Shown in pieces: positions 1 to 10,345 of a stretch of DNA of 64,000 bases; position 1 is the stretch's first letter; each line of letters opens with the position of its first letter. Both the position numbers and the translations under genes were made by a program. Location of the stretch: assembly GCA_029204225.1 (NCBI GenBank), contig CM055114.1, positions 15,836,270 to 15,900,269 on the forward strand, in the 5' to 3' direction. Origin of the DNA: Diphasiastrum complanatum. Its lineage: Eukaryota; Streptophyta; Lycopodiopsida; Lycopodiales; Lycopodiaceae. The notes below the pieces were generated by a model. The model saw nothing but the letters and a program-made list of their open reading frames with translations, was not told where the DNA came from and made no database searches.

Positions 1-774
1 GTTTGCCTTTTCAGCTTTGTTTTTTCTTTTTGGGTTGAATCTGCAGTCGTATGTAGAATGTCCCTTCTTTTTGTAGTGCATGCAAGGTATTGCTGGATTG
101 AACCAACATTTGTTGGCTGTATGGCCTGGTTTGTGGCAGTGATCGCAGGAAGAAGATTGTTGATTCAAGGACTTTGTCTTCTCGAATCTTGGCTTGTTTT
201 TGTTCTTCTTCTTGCCTTTCGTGAAGAGAGCCTTCTCTTGATCACTGCTTCTCTCTCCTTCGTCTCTCATCAGTCTCTCATTAGCGACAAGACTGACTGC
301 TTTGTCGAATGTCATATCTGGTAGATTCAGTATGAGCATTCTCAGCAGCTGATAGGACGTCGGTAGAGATTTCATGAAGTACATCAGCTGTTGTGGTGCT
401 GGGACCTGGTGCTCCTATCCTGATGTAGCAAGTTGAGCAAAGATCGTGCTGATCCAACTGGTTGCCATCCCACCTTATTGATTGCAGCTGATTGTGAAGG
501 TGCATGACTAAAGCTGCAATCCTTACTTCATACTTCTGCCTTTGGAGTCTTCACACTGCATGAGTGGATCTTCATTTATGGACAAAATGATGATTGCCAT
601 TGCGCGCTCATCCTTTCTAATCCATTCAGCTCTCCTCGGGTCTCCCTCTGGAGGCTGCACCTATGAGATCTCGGTCACCGACCAGATGAGAAGTGTTTTG
701 ATTTTGAATTTCCAGATTCTGTAATTTGCGCCATTGAGACTGATTGCTACTCTGGACTGGATTGTCGTAGCCAT
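1..774 (-). pseudogene. Ty1/copia gag, 5' part, cut by the window edge
   Basis: Reading leftwards from an ATG at 774, the product begins with the usual copia Gag start (L-N-G-x-N-Y-R-I-W-K-F-K). Copia Gag forms the cytoplasmic particle that packages the element RNA. A zinc-knuckle remnant lies near positions 55-100: C-M-H-Y-K-K-K-G-H-S-T-Y-D-C, where the second Cys has become Tyr. Stops and frameshifts break the frame. The stretch is collinear with the better preserved gag at 60150-61039, so both belong to one family. The LTR and primer-binding site follow on the right, as expected for a minus-strand element. Protease and pol would lie left of base 1. Confidence 0.8.
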
Positions 775-827
775 ATTATGTTGTCTGGAAGAATCACTGC
801 TGGGATATCAGTAGTGACAACCTGTTT

Positions 828-839
828 GCTCTGATACCA
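828..839 (-). other. Primer-binding site (initiator Met tRNA)
   Basis: On the minus strand this reads TGGTATCAGAGC, the usual plant copia primer-binding site complementary to the 3' end of initiator-Met tRNA. It touches the LTR that starts at 840 and precedes the gag start at 774. Confidence 0.9.
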
Positions 840-1148
840 TGTCGCGGGAGCGCGTGCATGGGACTGATTCGTGTTCATCCTCACTTCATCTTCTTTATCG
901 TGAACAATTTTCTGTCTTTTGATTTTCTTTTGTGCGGAAGCCCTTACAAGAACCCATACACTCGACTATGCATCACAGAACACATTCTATTCTAGCAATC
1001 ATGACACACAGCATAAGATGAGATGCACAAAAATAGAGTGACTGAATTATCAGTTCTAGTTTAGAGTGAATTTGTTAGTGTCTTGCTCGTTGGCGGAATG
1101 ACATTCTACTCTTTCGCTATGTTCTGCTCGTTGGCAGACTGTCATGCA
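840..1148 (-). repeat. 5' LTR of the minus-strand copia at the left edge
   Basis: The LTR is about 309 bp. On the minus strand it begins TGCATGAC and ends CGACA directly before the primer-binding site. The boundaries come from comparison with the related LTR at 61105-61426: the two are collinear and diverge just after the shared CATGCA at the outer end. The target duplication cannot be tested because the other end lies outside the window. Confidence 0.75.
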
Positions 1149-1793
1149 CAACTATGGTGTCTTTACTTTCTTACTCTATTCACTATGTCTCTCTCTATCA
1201 CTTACAGATATCTGTATTCATCATCATCGATAGGGATGCCATCGGAAGGTCGACAATTCCACGCTCTTGTATTAGCTGTTACGCAAACACAGAAGAGAAA
1301 GGAAGTGAATCCCTCACCACCACCATCGGTCATTGACGACCAACCCTCAACTTCAGTGCCATATCCAAATGTGAGGGAAGAGAGAAGACAATACTAGAAA
1401 ATAAGACACTGGTATAGAAAGCACCAGCGGAGGAAAAAGAACAAGAAATAGACAATCCCACAGAAGCTCCAGTCGGCATCGAACGAGAACCGCAAGCGGG
1501 CTCACCACTGCGCACTGATTAGAATGATTGGTTGCACCAACATGAACCACCTTTTCACATGGTGGAGCCCGAGGAACCACGCACTGAAAGGCTCACACTT
1601 TTGATGTCAAGCCATGTTAGTTTACCACTCGGAGAACTACTGCGGATTGCACCACAAGCGAAAAGCCTTCTAGCTGAATGGGCCAAAGCGGATGAGGAGT
1701 CAGTAGCACTTGAGCCCATATATTGTGCGGGCTATGATGAAACAAATAACGTCCTCCACATCAGAGCAGCATGGAAAAGTGAAGAGCACATCA
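1149..1793 (+). pseudogene. Ty3/gypsy-like fragment upstream of protease, broken
   Basis: Two reading frames carry residues typical of the stretch between Gag and protease in plant Ty3/gypsy polyproteins: a piece with A-V-T-Q-T-Q-K-R-K near 1280, and S-L-P-L-G-E-L-L-R-I-A-P-Q near 1620-1660, which resembles the conserved segment just ahead of the aspartic protease. Stops interrupt it and it shifts frame near 1400. It ends where copia integrase sequence begins at about 1794, so it is a remnant truncated by later rearrangement. The family call rests on motif resemblance only. Confidence 0.5.
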
Positions 1794-4042
1794 ATGAATA
1801 TATGTCCAATAAATTTCAAGTTTTTTGTGAGCTTGAAGGCATCAAAAGAGAGTTCTCTTGTGTCTACTCTCCATCACAAAATGGAGTGGCCGAGAGAAAG
1901 AATAGATCTCTATGTGAATGTGCAAAATCTATGAGAATTGAGACATCTTTGCCCAAAGATTTTTGGGGAGAAGCCATTAATTGTGCAAAATTATCTTTGC
2001 AATAGGCTCCCACATATAGCTCTTGGAGGAAAGTCACCATATGAAATCTTATATTTGAAGAAGCCTAAGGTTGATCACCTTAGAGTTTTTAGGCATATGC
2101 TTTGCCCGTATTCCCTTGGAAACAAGGAAGAAGGAAGATCCTAGTGCATGCAAAGGGATCATGGTTGGATACTCATCTACCAAGAAGGCCTATAGAGTCT
2201 TTATACTCTCTACTTCTCAAGTTATTGAAAGTAGAGTTGTTGTCTTTCATGAAGATCAACACTCATCTTTTGAACAAGCCGAGATCAAGAAGTCTATGGA
2301 TGCATCACCAATTATTGATTTTGAAGACAATCATGATGTGATGGGGTCGAGATTTGAAGAAGACTCTCCTCGGATTTTCTCACCAAGAAGGTCCATGAGA
2401 GATAGATCCGAGCCTAAGAGGCTCTCATATGTTGACAAAGGCCTTGATTCCACTAATTATGTTTTTTATGTCTCTCATGAAGAGCCAAAGAATGTACAAC
2501 AGGCACTCAATACCAAGGAGTGGTATGATGCCATGAAGCAAGAGTATGATGCATTAATCACCAACAATATTTGGGAGCTTGTGGATCCTCCATCCAACAA
2601 GCATGTGATTGGTTGCAAATGAGTATTTTGGATCAAGTTCAATCATGATGGCACCATCAACAAGTATAAAGCAAGATTATGTGCCAAAGGATTTGCTCAA
2701 ATCCATGGCTTTGATTATGAGGAGACCTTTGCATCATTCGATAGAAATCCAAAGACAAAAAGAGCCCGTTGCAAAGATGGTGACAATAAGAATTCTTATT
2801 TCTCTTGCTTGTTTCTTCAAGTGGAAGGTGTTCCAATTAGATGTATCCAATGCTTTTCTAAATGGTTATCTTGAGGAGGAGATCTATATGGAACAACCTC
2901 AAGGATTCATCAAGGATGAGTCCAAGGTGTGCTTGCTCTTCAAAAGTCTTTATGGACTCAAGCAAGCACCAAGATCATGGTATTCAAGACTTAATTCTTT
3001 TCTTATCTCACTAGGATTCACTCTTAGTGACTATGATCCTTCCATGTATCTAAAGTTTGTTGATAGCAATATTGTCAGTCTTCTAATTTATGTTGATGAC
3101 ATTATTCTTTGTGGAAGTTGTATCAAGCTAGCTAATGAAACGAAGCTAGCACTTGGATGTGAGTTTAAAATGCAAGATCTAGGAGAGATACATTACATCC
3201 TAGAAATTGATTTTTACAAAAATCATGTCTTTATATGCCAATCTAGATATGCTCACTCTATGTTGAAAAAATTCCATATGAAAAATTCTAAGAGCATAGA
3301 TACTCCAATGGAGCAAATTGTAAAAGATCCTAATAAATGTGATGAAAGATCCTTTGAGGACATCACACTTTTTAGGAGTCTTGTAGGCTCCTTGATTTGG
3401 CTTACCATTACTAGGCCCGATCTAAGTTTTTGTGTGCACAAATTGAGTCAATTTATGCAAGATCCTAAGATCCATCATTGGAAGATGGCCAAGAGGATTC
3501 TAAGATATGTATCATCTTGTGATTATGGTCTACTCTATAAAAGTGAAGATCTATCCATTATTGGCTACTGGGATTCAGACTTTGCAAGTGACAAGATGGA
3601 TCGAAAGTCTATTAGTGCATACACTATCTTTCTTGGAGGCAATCTAATATCTTGGCTTTCCAAAAAGCAAGATACTATATCTCTCTCTTCATGTGAGGCC
3701 GAGTACAAAGCACTCACTACAACTACCAAAGAAGTGCTTTGGATCAAGAGGTTATTAATGGAGCTAAAGTGCATCAAGGAGGATGATCTACCAATGATCA
3801 AGTGTGATAACATCTCGGCCCAAGCTCTTGCCAATAATCCCATATTTCATGCAAGAAGCAAGCACATAGAAGTGGCACACCATTTTGTGAGAGAAAAGCT
3901 TATTGGAGGAGAAATCTATTTGGATCATGTCAACTCGTCCTCTTGTATTGCCAATCTACTCACCAAGCCTTTGAGCAAAAGTGCTTTCATCAAGTTTTCT
4001 AATCTTGGAGTTATATCAAGATCAATGCTCAAATTTTCATAG
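1794..4042 (+). pseudogene. Ty1/copia pol: integrase end, reverse transcriptase, RNase H
   Basis: The fragment enters inside the integrase core. The last catalytic Glu is in N-G-V-A-E-R-K-N-R at about 1880-1905. The integrase-RT linker follows, then reverse transcriptase with Y-V-D-D near 3090, and RNase H with D-S-D-F-A-S-D near 3570 and S-C-E-A-E-Y near 3690. Gag, protease and most of integrase are missing. Frame breaks lie near 1990 and 2090, a TGG-to-TGA stop lies near 2620, and there is an insertion of about 31 bp near 2735-2765 relative to the sister copy at 51449-53172. From about 2770 the rest of RT and RNase H stay open. A 12-bp deletion near 2442 also separates it from the sister copy. 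Confidence 0.9.
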
Positions 4043-4127
4043 ATAATTTTTTACAAGGAGTGTGAAGAATTGCAAAAGATTATTTATGCTATATATAGGG
4101 GTCTTATGTTTTTTACATCAAGCATCT

Positions 4128-4137
4128 AGGTGGAGGA
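4128..4137 (+). other. Polypurine tract
   Basis: AGGTGGAGGA lies directly before the LTR start TGTTGATAGG. It serves as the plus-strand primer in LTR elements. A matching tract (AGGTGTAGGA) precedes the sister LTR at 53266. Confidence 0.7.
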
Positions 4138-4672
4138 TGTTGATAGGAACAAATTTGGCATAGATGGCAAATTATGCATTTCCACTTGTAATGCCACTAT
4201 TGAGCCAAAATAGAGTAAGAGGCTAAACTCATGTCAATTAGAGTGTAGACAAGTGTAATGCCTTTGTTTGATGAATTCTAAGAGGTCCAATAGGATTTAG
4301 AGGTGGAACCATGTGAGGTCCAATAGGAATTTGAGGTGTGCTTGAATATAGTCCAATAGAATTAAGAGGTGCATGGATCAATGGTCCAATAGGATTAAGA
4401 GATGACAAAGTGTGGTCCAATCATAGTTAAGCATAGTGGTAGCTCGTGGATCTACTAGTATTATTGTACTCCTCATTTTGGATCCAATAGATTTGGTGAT
4501 TGTGTGGATTTTGAGTGTTATTGGATTTCTAGATTTCTCTCTCTACCCAAGAGCTCATGATGGTTTTTCTCTCTCTACCCAAGGAGAGCAGCTTGATTTT
4601 ACCTAGAATAATTTTTGAATACTTCCCACACGTGTGAGTGAGAGTTGGAAGTGATTGAATGCATGTTGTAGT
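4138..4672 (+). repeat. 3' LTR of the copia at 1794-4042, truncated
   Basis: The LTR starts TGTTGATAGG and follows the complete sister LTR at 53266-53879 until about 4672. There the U5 end is lost and opposite-strand gag-protease sequence begins. It carries a five-box CCAAT array (4284-4421), two pyrimidine-rich TCTCTCTCTACCCAA segments near 4540 and 4570, and CACACGTGTG at 4627-4636. Confidence 0.85.
4284..4421 (+). promoter_or_regulatory. Phased CCAAT-box array in the LTR
   Basis: CCAAT begins at 4287, 4320, 4353, 4386 and 4417, giving spacings of 33, 33, 33 and 31 bp. Most copies sit in GGTCCAATAGGA. CCAAT is the core site of the NF-Y factor; the enhancer role is inferred. The same spacing recurs in the LTRs at 43118-43777, 53266-53879 and 56041-56700. 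Confidence 0.6.
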
Positions 4673-5989
4673 TCACAAAAGTTTGCATTCTCATAAGAAT
4701 TCAACTTGAAGATTCCACCATATCTAGATCCATTAGCTAGGATCTCATCATCTTTCTTGATAGAGCAAGTATTGGAGTTGAATTTTACATCACAACCACA
4801 ATCAAGCAACTTTTTAACACTTATCAAGTTCTTTGTAAGCTTAGGAACAAAAAGAACATTGGAAAGTGATAGAACTTTAGAAGAAGCAAGTTTCAATGGA
4901 ATGTTGCCAATTCTTTCAATAGAGCATTCATGATCATTTGCAGTATAAATAGATCTTTTAAGTCCTTTATAAGGTACAATAGAGTCGAAAGACTCCTTTG
5001 AACAACACATATGTGAAGAGGCTCCACTATCGATGTACCAAGTTCCATCTTTCTTGAAGGGTGTTGAAGAAAAGCTTGACACCATGAGTGATCCTTCTCC
5101 ATCACTTGCAATAAAGTCTTCTTCTTTCTCATTAGAGAGATTTGCTTGTCTGAGTTGATTTTTTTTTTTAAAACAATCAGAGGCATAGTGCCACTTCTTG
5201 CCAGAAAAGAAACACTTGACTTTCTTTTTCTTGGTCTTTGAAGTAGAAGGATGAGATGAGTCATCCTCCACACCATCTTTGTCTCTGTCCTTGGCTTTGT
5301 CTTTGTTCAAAACTTGAGAAAACTGATTCTTGCTCCTCCCTTTATGCTTCTCCTTGACAAAGAGAGCTTTGTCACTTTCAATATGCTCGCATTTGTTCAT
5401 CCTAGAAAGTTTGTAACTTCGCCTAGCTTCTTCAGAGATGAGAATTCCTTGAAGAGTTTCCAAATTGGGCAACTCCTCCTTTATGGCAAAGGATTGAACA
5501 AGATTATCATAGTCTTCTTTTAAGCCATTTAGAATGACTTGTACTAGCTCATCTTGATTGATTGTGACACCAACACAAGCAAGCTCTCTATGAAGATCTT
5601 CTACTCTCAAAATATAATTTGATGCACTCTCCTCACTTCTTTGAAAACTTTGAAAAATCTGATTTCTTAGAGTGAGTATTCTAGAAGTGTTCTTGGCTTC
5701 ATAGATGGACTTAAGTGCATCCCAAGCTTCTTTATCAATGGTGCAAGATCCTATTTCTCTTAGAATATCATTAGAGACATTCATTTTTAATGAGATGTAG
5801 AGCCATTCTAGCTCTCTTCCTATACTTTGGTATTTCAAGCTGTGCTTGAGAATCCTCCTCAATACTAAGTACTATGTCCATAACATCCTGGAGTATTAAA
5901 ACTGACTCCATCCTAACCTTCCATATTGAGTAATGGGGAGAACTAAGTCTTTCACTTGGTTCTAAGAGATATCCTCCTACAGGTGCCAT
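4673..5989 (-). pseudogene. Ty1/copia gag-protease fragment
   Basis: The Gag start is at 5989 (M-A-P-V-G-G-Y-L-L-E). A one-base frameshift near 5785 moves the reading into a long open stretch down to the LTR junction. That stretch covers the UBN2-type Gag, a damaged zinc knuckle near 5190-5235 (C-F-F-S-G-K-K-W-H-Y-A-S-D-C, second Cys replaced by Ser), the protease site W-Y-I-D-S-G-A-S-S-H-M near 5005-5040, and the start of the pre-integrase domain (S-R-Y-G-G-I-F-K-L). Integrase and RT are absent. It is close to the fragment at 40915-42014. The coding sense is opposite to the neighbour at 1794-4672, so the junction at 4672/4673 joins two different elements. Confidence 0.88.
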
Positions 5990-6419
5990 ATTGTGAAGAC
6001 TTCTTGTTATTGGACAATTATATGTTTGAGCTTGTTCCAATCAGACTTGTTGTTGCTACTCTCTTTCACTATAGGTATTTCCAAGGGTGTACTACCTTCA
6101 TATGTGAGAAACTTGCAACTGTATTTGAGATAGATCTCAAATATTCCACAAAATAAGATAATCTAGATCAGCCTCTAAAAATGGATTGAGGCACATAGAC
6201 AAGTTTTGATTCTACTTTTGGCATGTGTTAGATGCTCCAAAAGAAAACACTAACAACCAAATTTTGATCTTTAAATCGATTGTTCAATAGGGGTGGAGGT
6301 GACCCTTGTTCCAAATTGCCAACACATTTGTAAAATCACATTCCCCCTTGTCAAAACTCCGTTGTGACCGGTTCATTATTTCGAACGGGTGTTTTTTTTT
6401 CTATGTTTACTCTTCTTTT
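5990..6419. other. No recognisable gene
   Basis: This AT-rich stretch lies between the gag start at 5989 and the gypsy gag fragment. It may be leader sequence of the minus-strand copia, but no primer-binding site is visible. Confidence 0.4.
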
Positions 6420-7215
6420 TATGCTTCCTAATTTTTTCTCATTATCAGAAGATGATGAGTCAGAGCTTGAGTCACTAGAAGTGGATAACTTTGAACCAAT
6501 ATCCGAATCAGGATCCGATACATCACTTCCTCTATGATGTTTGCTATGTGTACGATATTCTTCCTCGTTTTCTCCTTCTCTAATTGTCGAGCCACCTCAA
6601 CAATGCATTCTAATCCTTGTCCATGCAAGGATGTGGTTTCCCTCCTAAGCACTTTATGCAGCCCATGTCAAAAATTATTGGACACGTTTAGCATCTGTCA
6701 ATGGTTCTTGAAGTCACTTCTCTAGTACTTTGGACCATTGAATATATGCTAGTAAATTTTTTCTCTTTCATTGTTTGATCGATTGGAGCTTATCCAATAT
6801 TTCTTCGTCCTCATGTTCTTTTTTATTCCACTTCAAAAAATCTCTTCTTAAATCCTTCAAAGGTGAAATTCCTGTAACCCATACTGAGAATACCATTGTA
6901 GTGCATTTCCTTTCAACGTAGTTGGAAATAATTCCAACTTATGAATATCCTCTGTCTCACGATTTGCTTGGCACACAACTAAAAACTAATGTATGTCCAT
7001 ATATGAGTCATTGTGCTTCTTTCCCTTGAAACATTGACATGTCGTTGTGCATGTACATCCTACCGGTATCGCATCCATGCCCCAAAGTACCGTAGTTCTA
7101 CCAGGATCAGAAGTACTAGCCCTACAGGACATTAGTGACAAGTCCTCAACACTCAATGGTAACCCAATCCACAGCTGAAAATTGTTGCTATCCAAAAAGG
7201 TGGAAGGGGGTAACA
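6420..7215 (-). pseudogene. Ty3/gypsy gag fragment
   Basis: The minus-strand translation near 6860-6960 gives D-I-H-K-L-E-L-F-P-T-T-L-K-G-N-A-L-Q-W-Y. This is the core of the retrotransposon Gag domain of Ty3/gypsy elements (hydrophobic-rich, TLKG-A--W). The flanking frames carry helix-like sequence in the same direction but are broken by several stops and shifts. No zinc knuckle, protease or pol adjoins it. It is an old remnant wedged between copia fragments. Confidence 0.65.
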
Positions 7216-7754
7216 TTAGCGCCTAACTACCCAACTCTGTATAGGTTCTAAAAAATACTAATGTGATCAAATTCCTTCAAAACCATCTTACAATATGCAA
7301 TGAACATCAATAAAAATAGCAGATTAACATCATGACATTGAACAATAACTAGCATTACACTAACAGTAGCTTATGAAGTGTTACATGAAAAATATACTCC
7401 ATTAGTCCAAAACGGTTGTTAGACTAATACAATAGAGCCTACAACACAGTTCCTCATTGTCGCTGTTCAAAAGGCCTTAAGCAAGGTCAATACTTCTTGT
7501 CGTCTGTAGCTTTGACATAAAAATTGTAAGGCAAAACTCTCTTGACTTTACTTCACGTCTAAAATACAATAGCTTACTATTTTTGTACGGACAACAACTT
7601 CATTTTATCTTATGTTTGATGTTTGGTCAAGTTCTTATTCAGTTTGTATCACTTTCATTAAGTAGATGCTGATTTTTCTATAATGCAAATGTATAAATTG
7701 TGTTGACTTTCATACCAAAGATCAAGAGGACAAATTTGATTCATATTTCTTCAC
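7216..7754. other. Probable LTR remnant, no gene
   Basis: No coding signal is seen. The right end (TTCTTCACA at about 7746-7754) followed by a PBS-like ATGGTATCATGG suggests the 3' end of an LTR belonging to the plus-strand leader and gag start that follow. The left LTR edge is not identifiable. Confidence 0.4.
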
Positions 7755-8385
7755 ATGATGGTATCATGGCTTGTGTTGTAGGTTATGAAAGGAGCAATCA
7801 CATGTGTCAAAGATTTGGAAGAGTTTCTATCTCTAGAGCATGCTAGAAGTGTTTCTACTCAAAAATCAAGAATTTTGCATATGTAGAATCGATCTTTTGT
7901 AGATCAAAACTCAATTTAGGTTTATGAACTTGATGCATTAGGAAAGCTTCATTGGAGGCTACAAGATTCTATATTAAGTTTTAGGCAATTGCATGTAGAA
8001 TCTGAGATATTCAATTTTTTGTGATTTTGTCAAAACCCTTATTTTGATTGGATCTCTATTTTGTGAGGTTGTTGGATTTCAATATAGTGTGCTTCAATCT
8101 TAGAGAGTGGCAAGATTCATTAGATTGTTGGTAGATGATAGGTTGATCAAGATTTCTACATTCTATGTGTTGATTTGCCAGTTATAAGTGCAAGAAGAGA
8201 ATTGAGAATTTCCATATCTTTGTGATTTCCTTTTGGAAATATTTTTTGTATTTCAAAAGAGTGCTTTGTGCATTGGAATAGGTTGATAGAGAAATATGAA
8301 GTCATTGCAACATGGCTACAATGAGTGGATTCATGTTGGAGGGCAATGAGAAGCTTACCTCATCCAACTACTCTACATGGAATAC
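7755..8385 (+). pseudogene. Copia leader and gag start, truncated
   Basis: The sequence runs parallel to the leader of element B. Shared strings include GAGTGCTT-GTGCATTGGAA near 8262-8280, and the Gag start near 8312 (M-A-T-M-S-G-F-M-L-E-G-N-E-K-L) closely follows that of B at 27453. About 25 codons of Gag remain before the similarity ends at about 8385. A degenerate primer-binding site lies at about 7757. Confidence 0.75.
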
Positions 8386-9393
8386 TATGTCAATTTTTGC
8401 TCAACAAATTGAATTCAATCACTCCTATTGGATTCCACCAATTACTCTACCTTTTAAGACTTGGAATGAAATTCAAAATCAAAAGTTGTGATTTTTCTCA
8501 CTAAGATATTGTGCTTCAAAGAGCTAATGCCGCTTAGAAAGATTTGATCACCTAGGAAAAGACAAATTCTTCACCAATAACAACACATAATGAGCTTCTA
8601 GATCTTGCCCTCTACAAAGGAAGGAACTCTTAGAAAATTGGATCTCTCTCTACACATTTGTCATAGACACCTTAATTACTCTTTTCAAACCTTACAATCA
8701 CTCAAACAAATTTAGTAGGGTTGAACAATGTGACTTGGATCTCAATCTCTTTTCTAGAACTCTCAATTGAAGCCAATCTATGTCAAATTCTACAAAAGAT
8801 TTGCATAGATGCTCTATATGCACTAGAAACTCTCAAAGGTTTCACTTGGAGGACAGATCCAAAGATGTTTTCTAGCAAATTGATGTTTCTAAACTTGACC
8901 CTATCACTCTTGAACAAATCTAGAGTGATGGTACAATGGATTTCAACCTCTCACCTTGCATATCACTCCTTAATCTATGATTTTTAGCAAAATCTCTCTC
9001 AACTTCAACATGCACTCAAAAAATCAGAGATAATCAATTAATGCACCTAATTCAAGCTTCAAATTCAATTTCTTGGCTGATCTAATCCAAGAACTAATCA
9101 AGGGATTAGATTCTCTATAGAAAATACTTGATTTTGCACCAAAAATTTCTCAAATTGGGTGTGTGAGTCAAATTGTACAAATTTTTGAATTTTATTAGCC
9201 AAAACTGGAGCTGTACGGCCTCACACGTGTGAAAAGGGTTCCTACAGCCCACAACAAATTCTGTTCCAAAAAGTTTGAGAATATCTATCAAAGCCAACTC
9301 GCTACCCAAAATTTGACTAGTTTCCAAAAAACTGCTAATTTTGGCTTTGATTTGGATTAACCCTATCAATTTCAACAAAACCTCTTGTACTAG
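8386..9393 (-). other. Leader of a minus-strand copia element, no intact gene
   Basis: This lies just inside the primer-binding site at 9394-9405, so it should be the untranslated leader of the element whose LTR is 9406-16667. I see no gag motif. One copy of CACACGTGTG is at 9222-9231. The element's coding region is lost at the junction near 8386. Confidence 0.5.
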
Positions 9394-9405
9394 GCTCTGA
9401 TACCA
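9394..9405 (-). other. Primer-binding site
   Basis: On the minus strand this reads TGGTATCAGAGC, matching initiator-Met tRNA. It abuts the LTR that starts at 9406. Confidence 0.9.
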
Positions 9406-9689
9406 TGTGCAAAAAGTACAAAAAGGACCAAGAGTGGATCCTAATCTGATCCTCAAGAGGGATTGGATATTAGATTTACTTGATCTATCAATCTACATAA
9501 GATTAAGATCAATCTAGATCAATTCTAGACATAAAATCCAAACAAAAACAATCATTTATTGAAGGTAAATGTACTTGCTGGTTTCACACGTGTGAAACCC
9601 TGTTAGGGTACAGAATCCAACCTGAAAATCAAGTACACATTGATAGAACCTTAAAACAATCAAAACAAATGTAGACAAATGGAGAGAAT

Positions 9690-10345
9690 TGTGAAAAATA
9701 CAGATCCTAAGTGGATCTAAACTCCAAGATCATTGGCTTGAATGCTTGCACTCCAAACTACATAAGCTAGGAATTGGCAACACATTCTATGCTACCTAGA
9801 ATGCAAAGAACTTGATCAAAAAGCATTTATCACAAATGAAAACTTCCATAAACATCAAGTGCGGCCCAAAATAGCATTATACAGTCCATAATACATCAGC
9901 CTACCACTTTTGGAAAGCACCTAAGATCATACACAATAGCTTGAAGACAATACACACAACAATGCTCTCAATGGAGGAAGAAACAATGACAATGATCTAT
10001 TGATCTCAATGAAGCATACAAAAGGTTTCTCCAACCTGTTCTCCACGACTTCCCTACTATTTATGGATGAGGAAGATGACTCTCTCTCCTCTCTCTAGAA
10101 GGTACTTGACCCTAGATATTCCCTATATAGGAAAAATAGCTAAAAATGGCTTATATGACCAAAATACATCAAAATGGTCTCATTTTGAAGGGTATGAAGT
10201 TTGACACTTCATCATACTGAAAAAAATACAGTAAATAAAAACATTGTGGCCTGGTTCACACGTGTGAAACTCCAGAACCAAAACTATTTACAATTTTAGC
10301 CAATTTAGGCCTCAAACTAGCTAGGAAATGTTGACAATTTTCACA
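9690..10345 (-). repeat. Element A 3' LTR
   Basis: 656 bp, TG...CA ends in element sense (TGTGAAAATTGTC at 10345 inwards). Differences from the 5' LTR are two substitutions near 9825-9850 and one extra A in the A-run near 10220. TTCACACGTGTGAA is at 10255-10268. Confidence 0.95.

Noticed and set aside
2735-2765. 31-bp insertion in the RT of the copia at 1794 as an intron
   Set aside because: It lacks GT-AG ends and is too short for a plant intron. A small insertion or duplication is simpler.
4061-4137. Alternative LTR start TGTGAAGAATTG at 4061
   Set aside because: TGTTGATAGG at 4138 pairs with TCAACA at the end of the complete sister LTR (53266-53879) and has its own purine tract, so 4138 is the better start.
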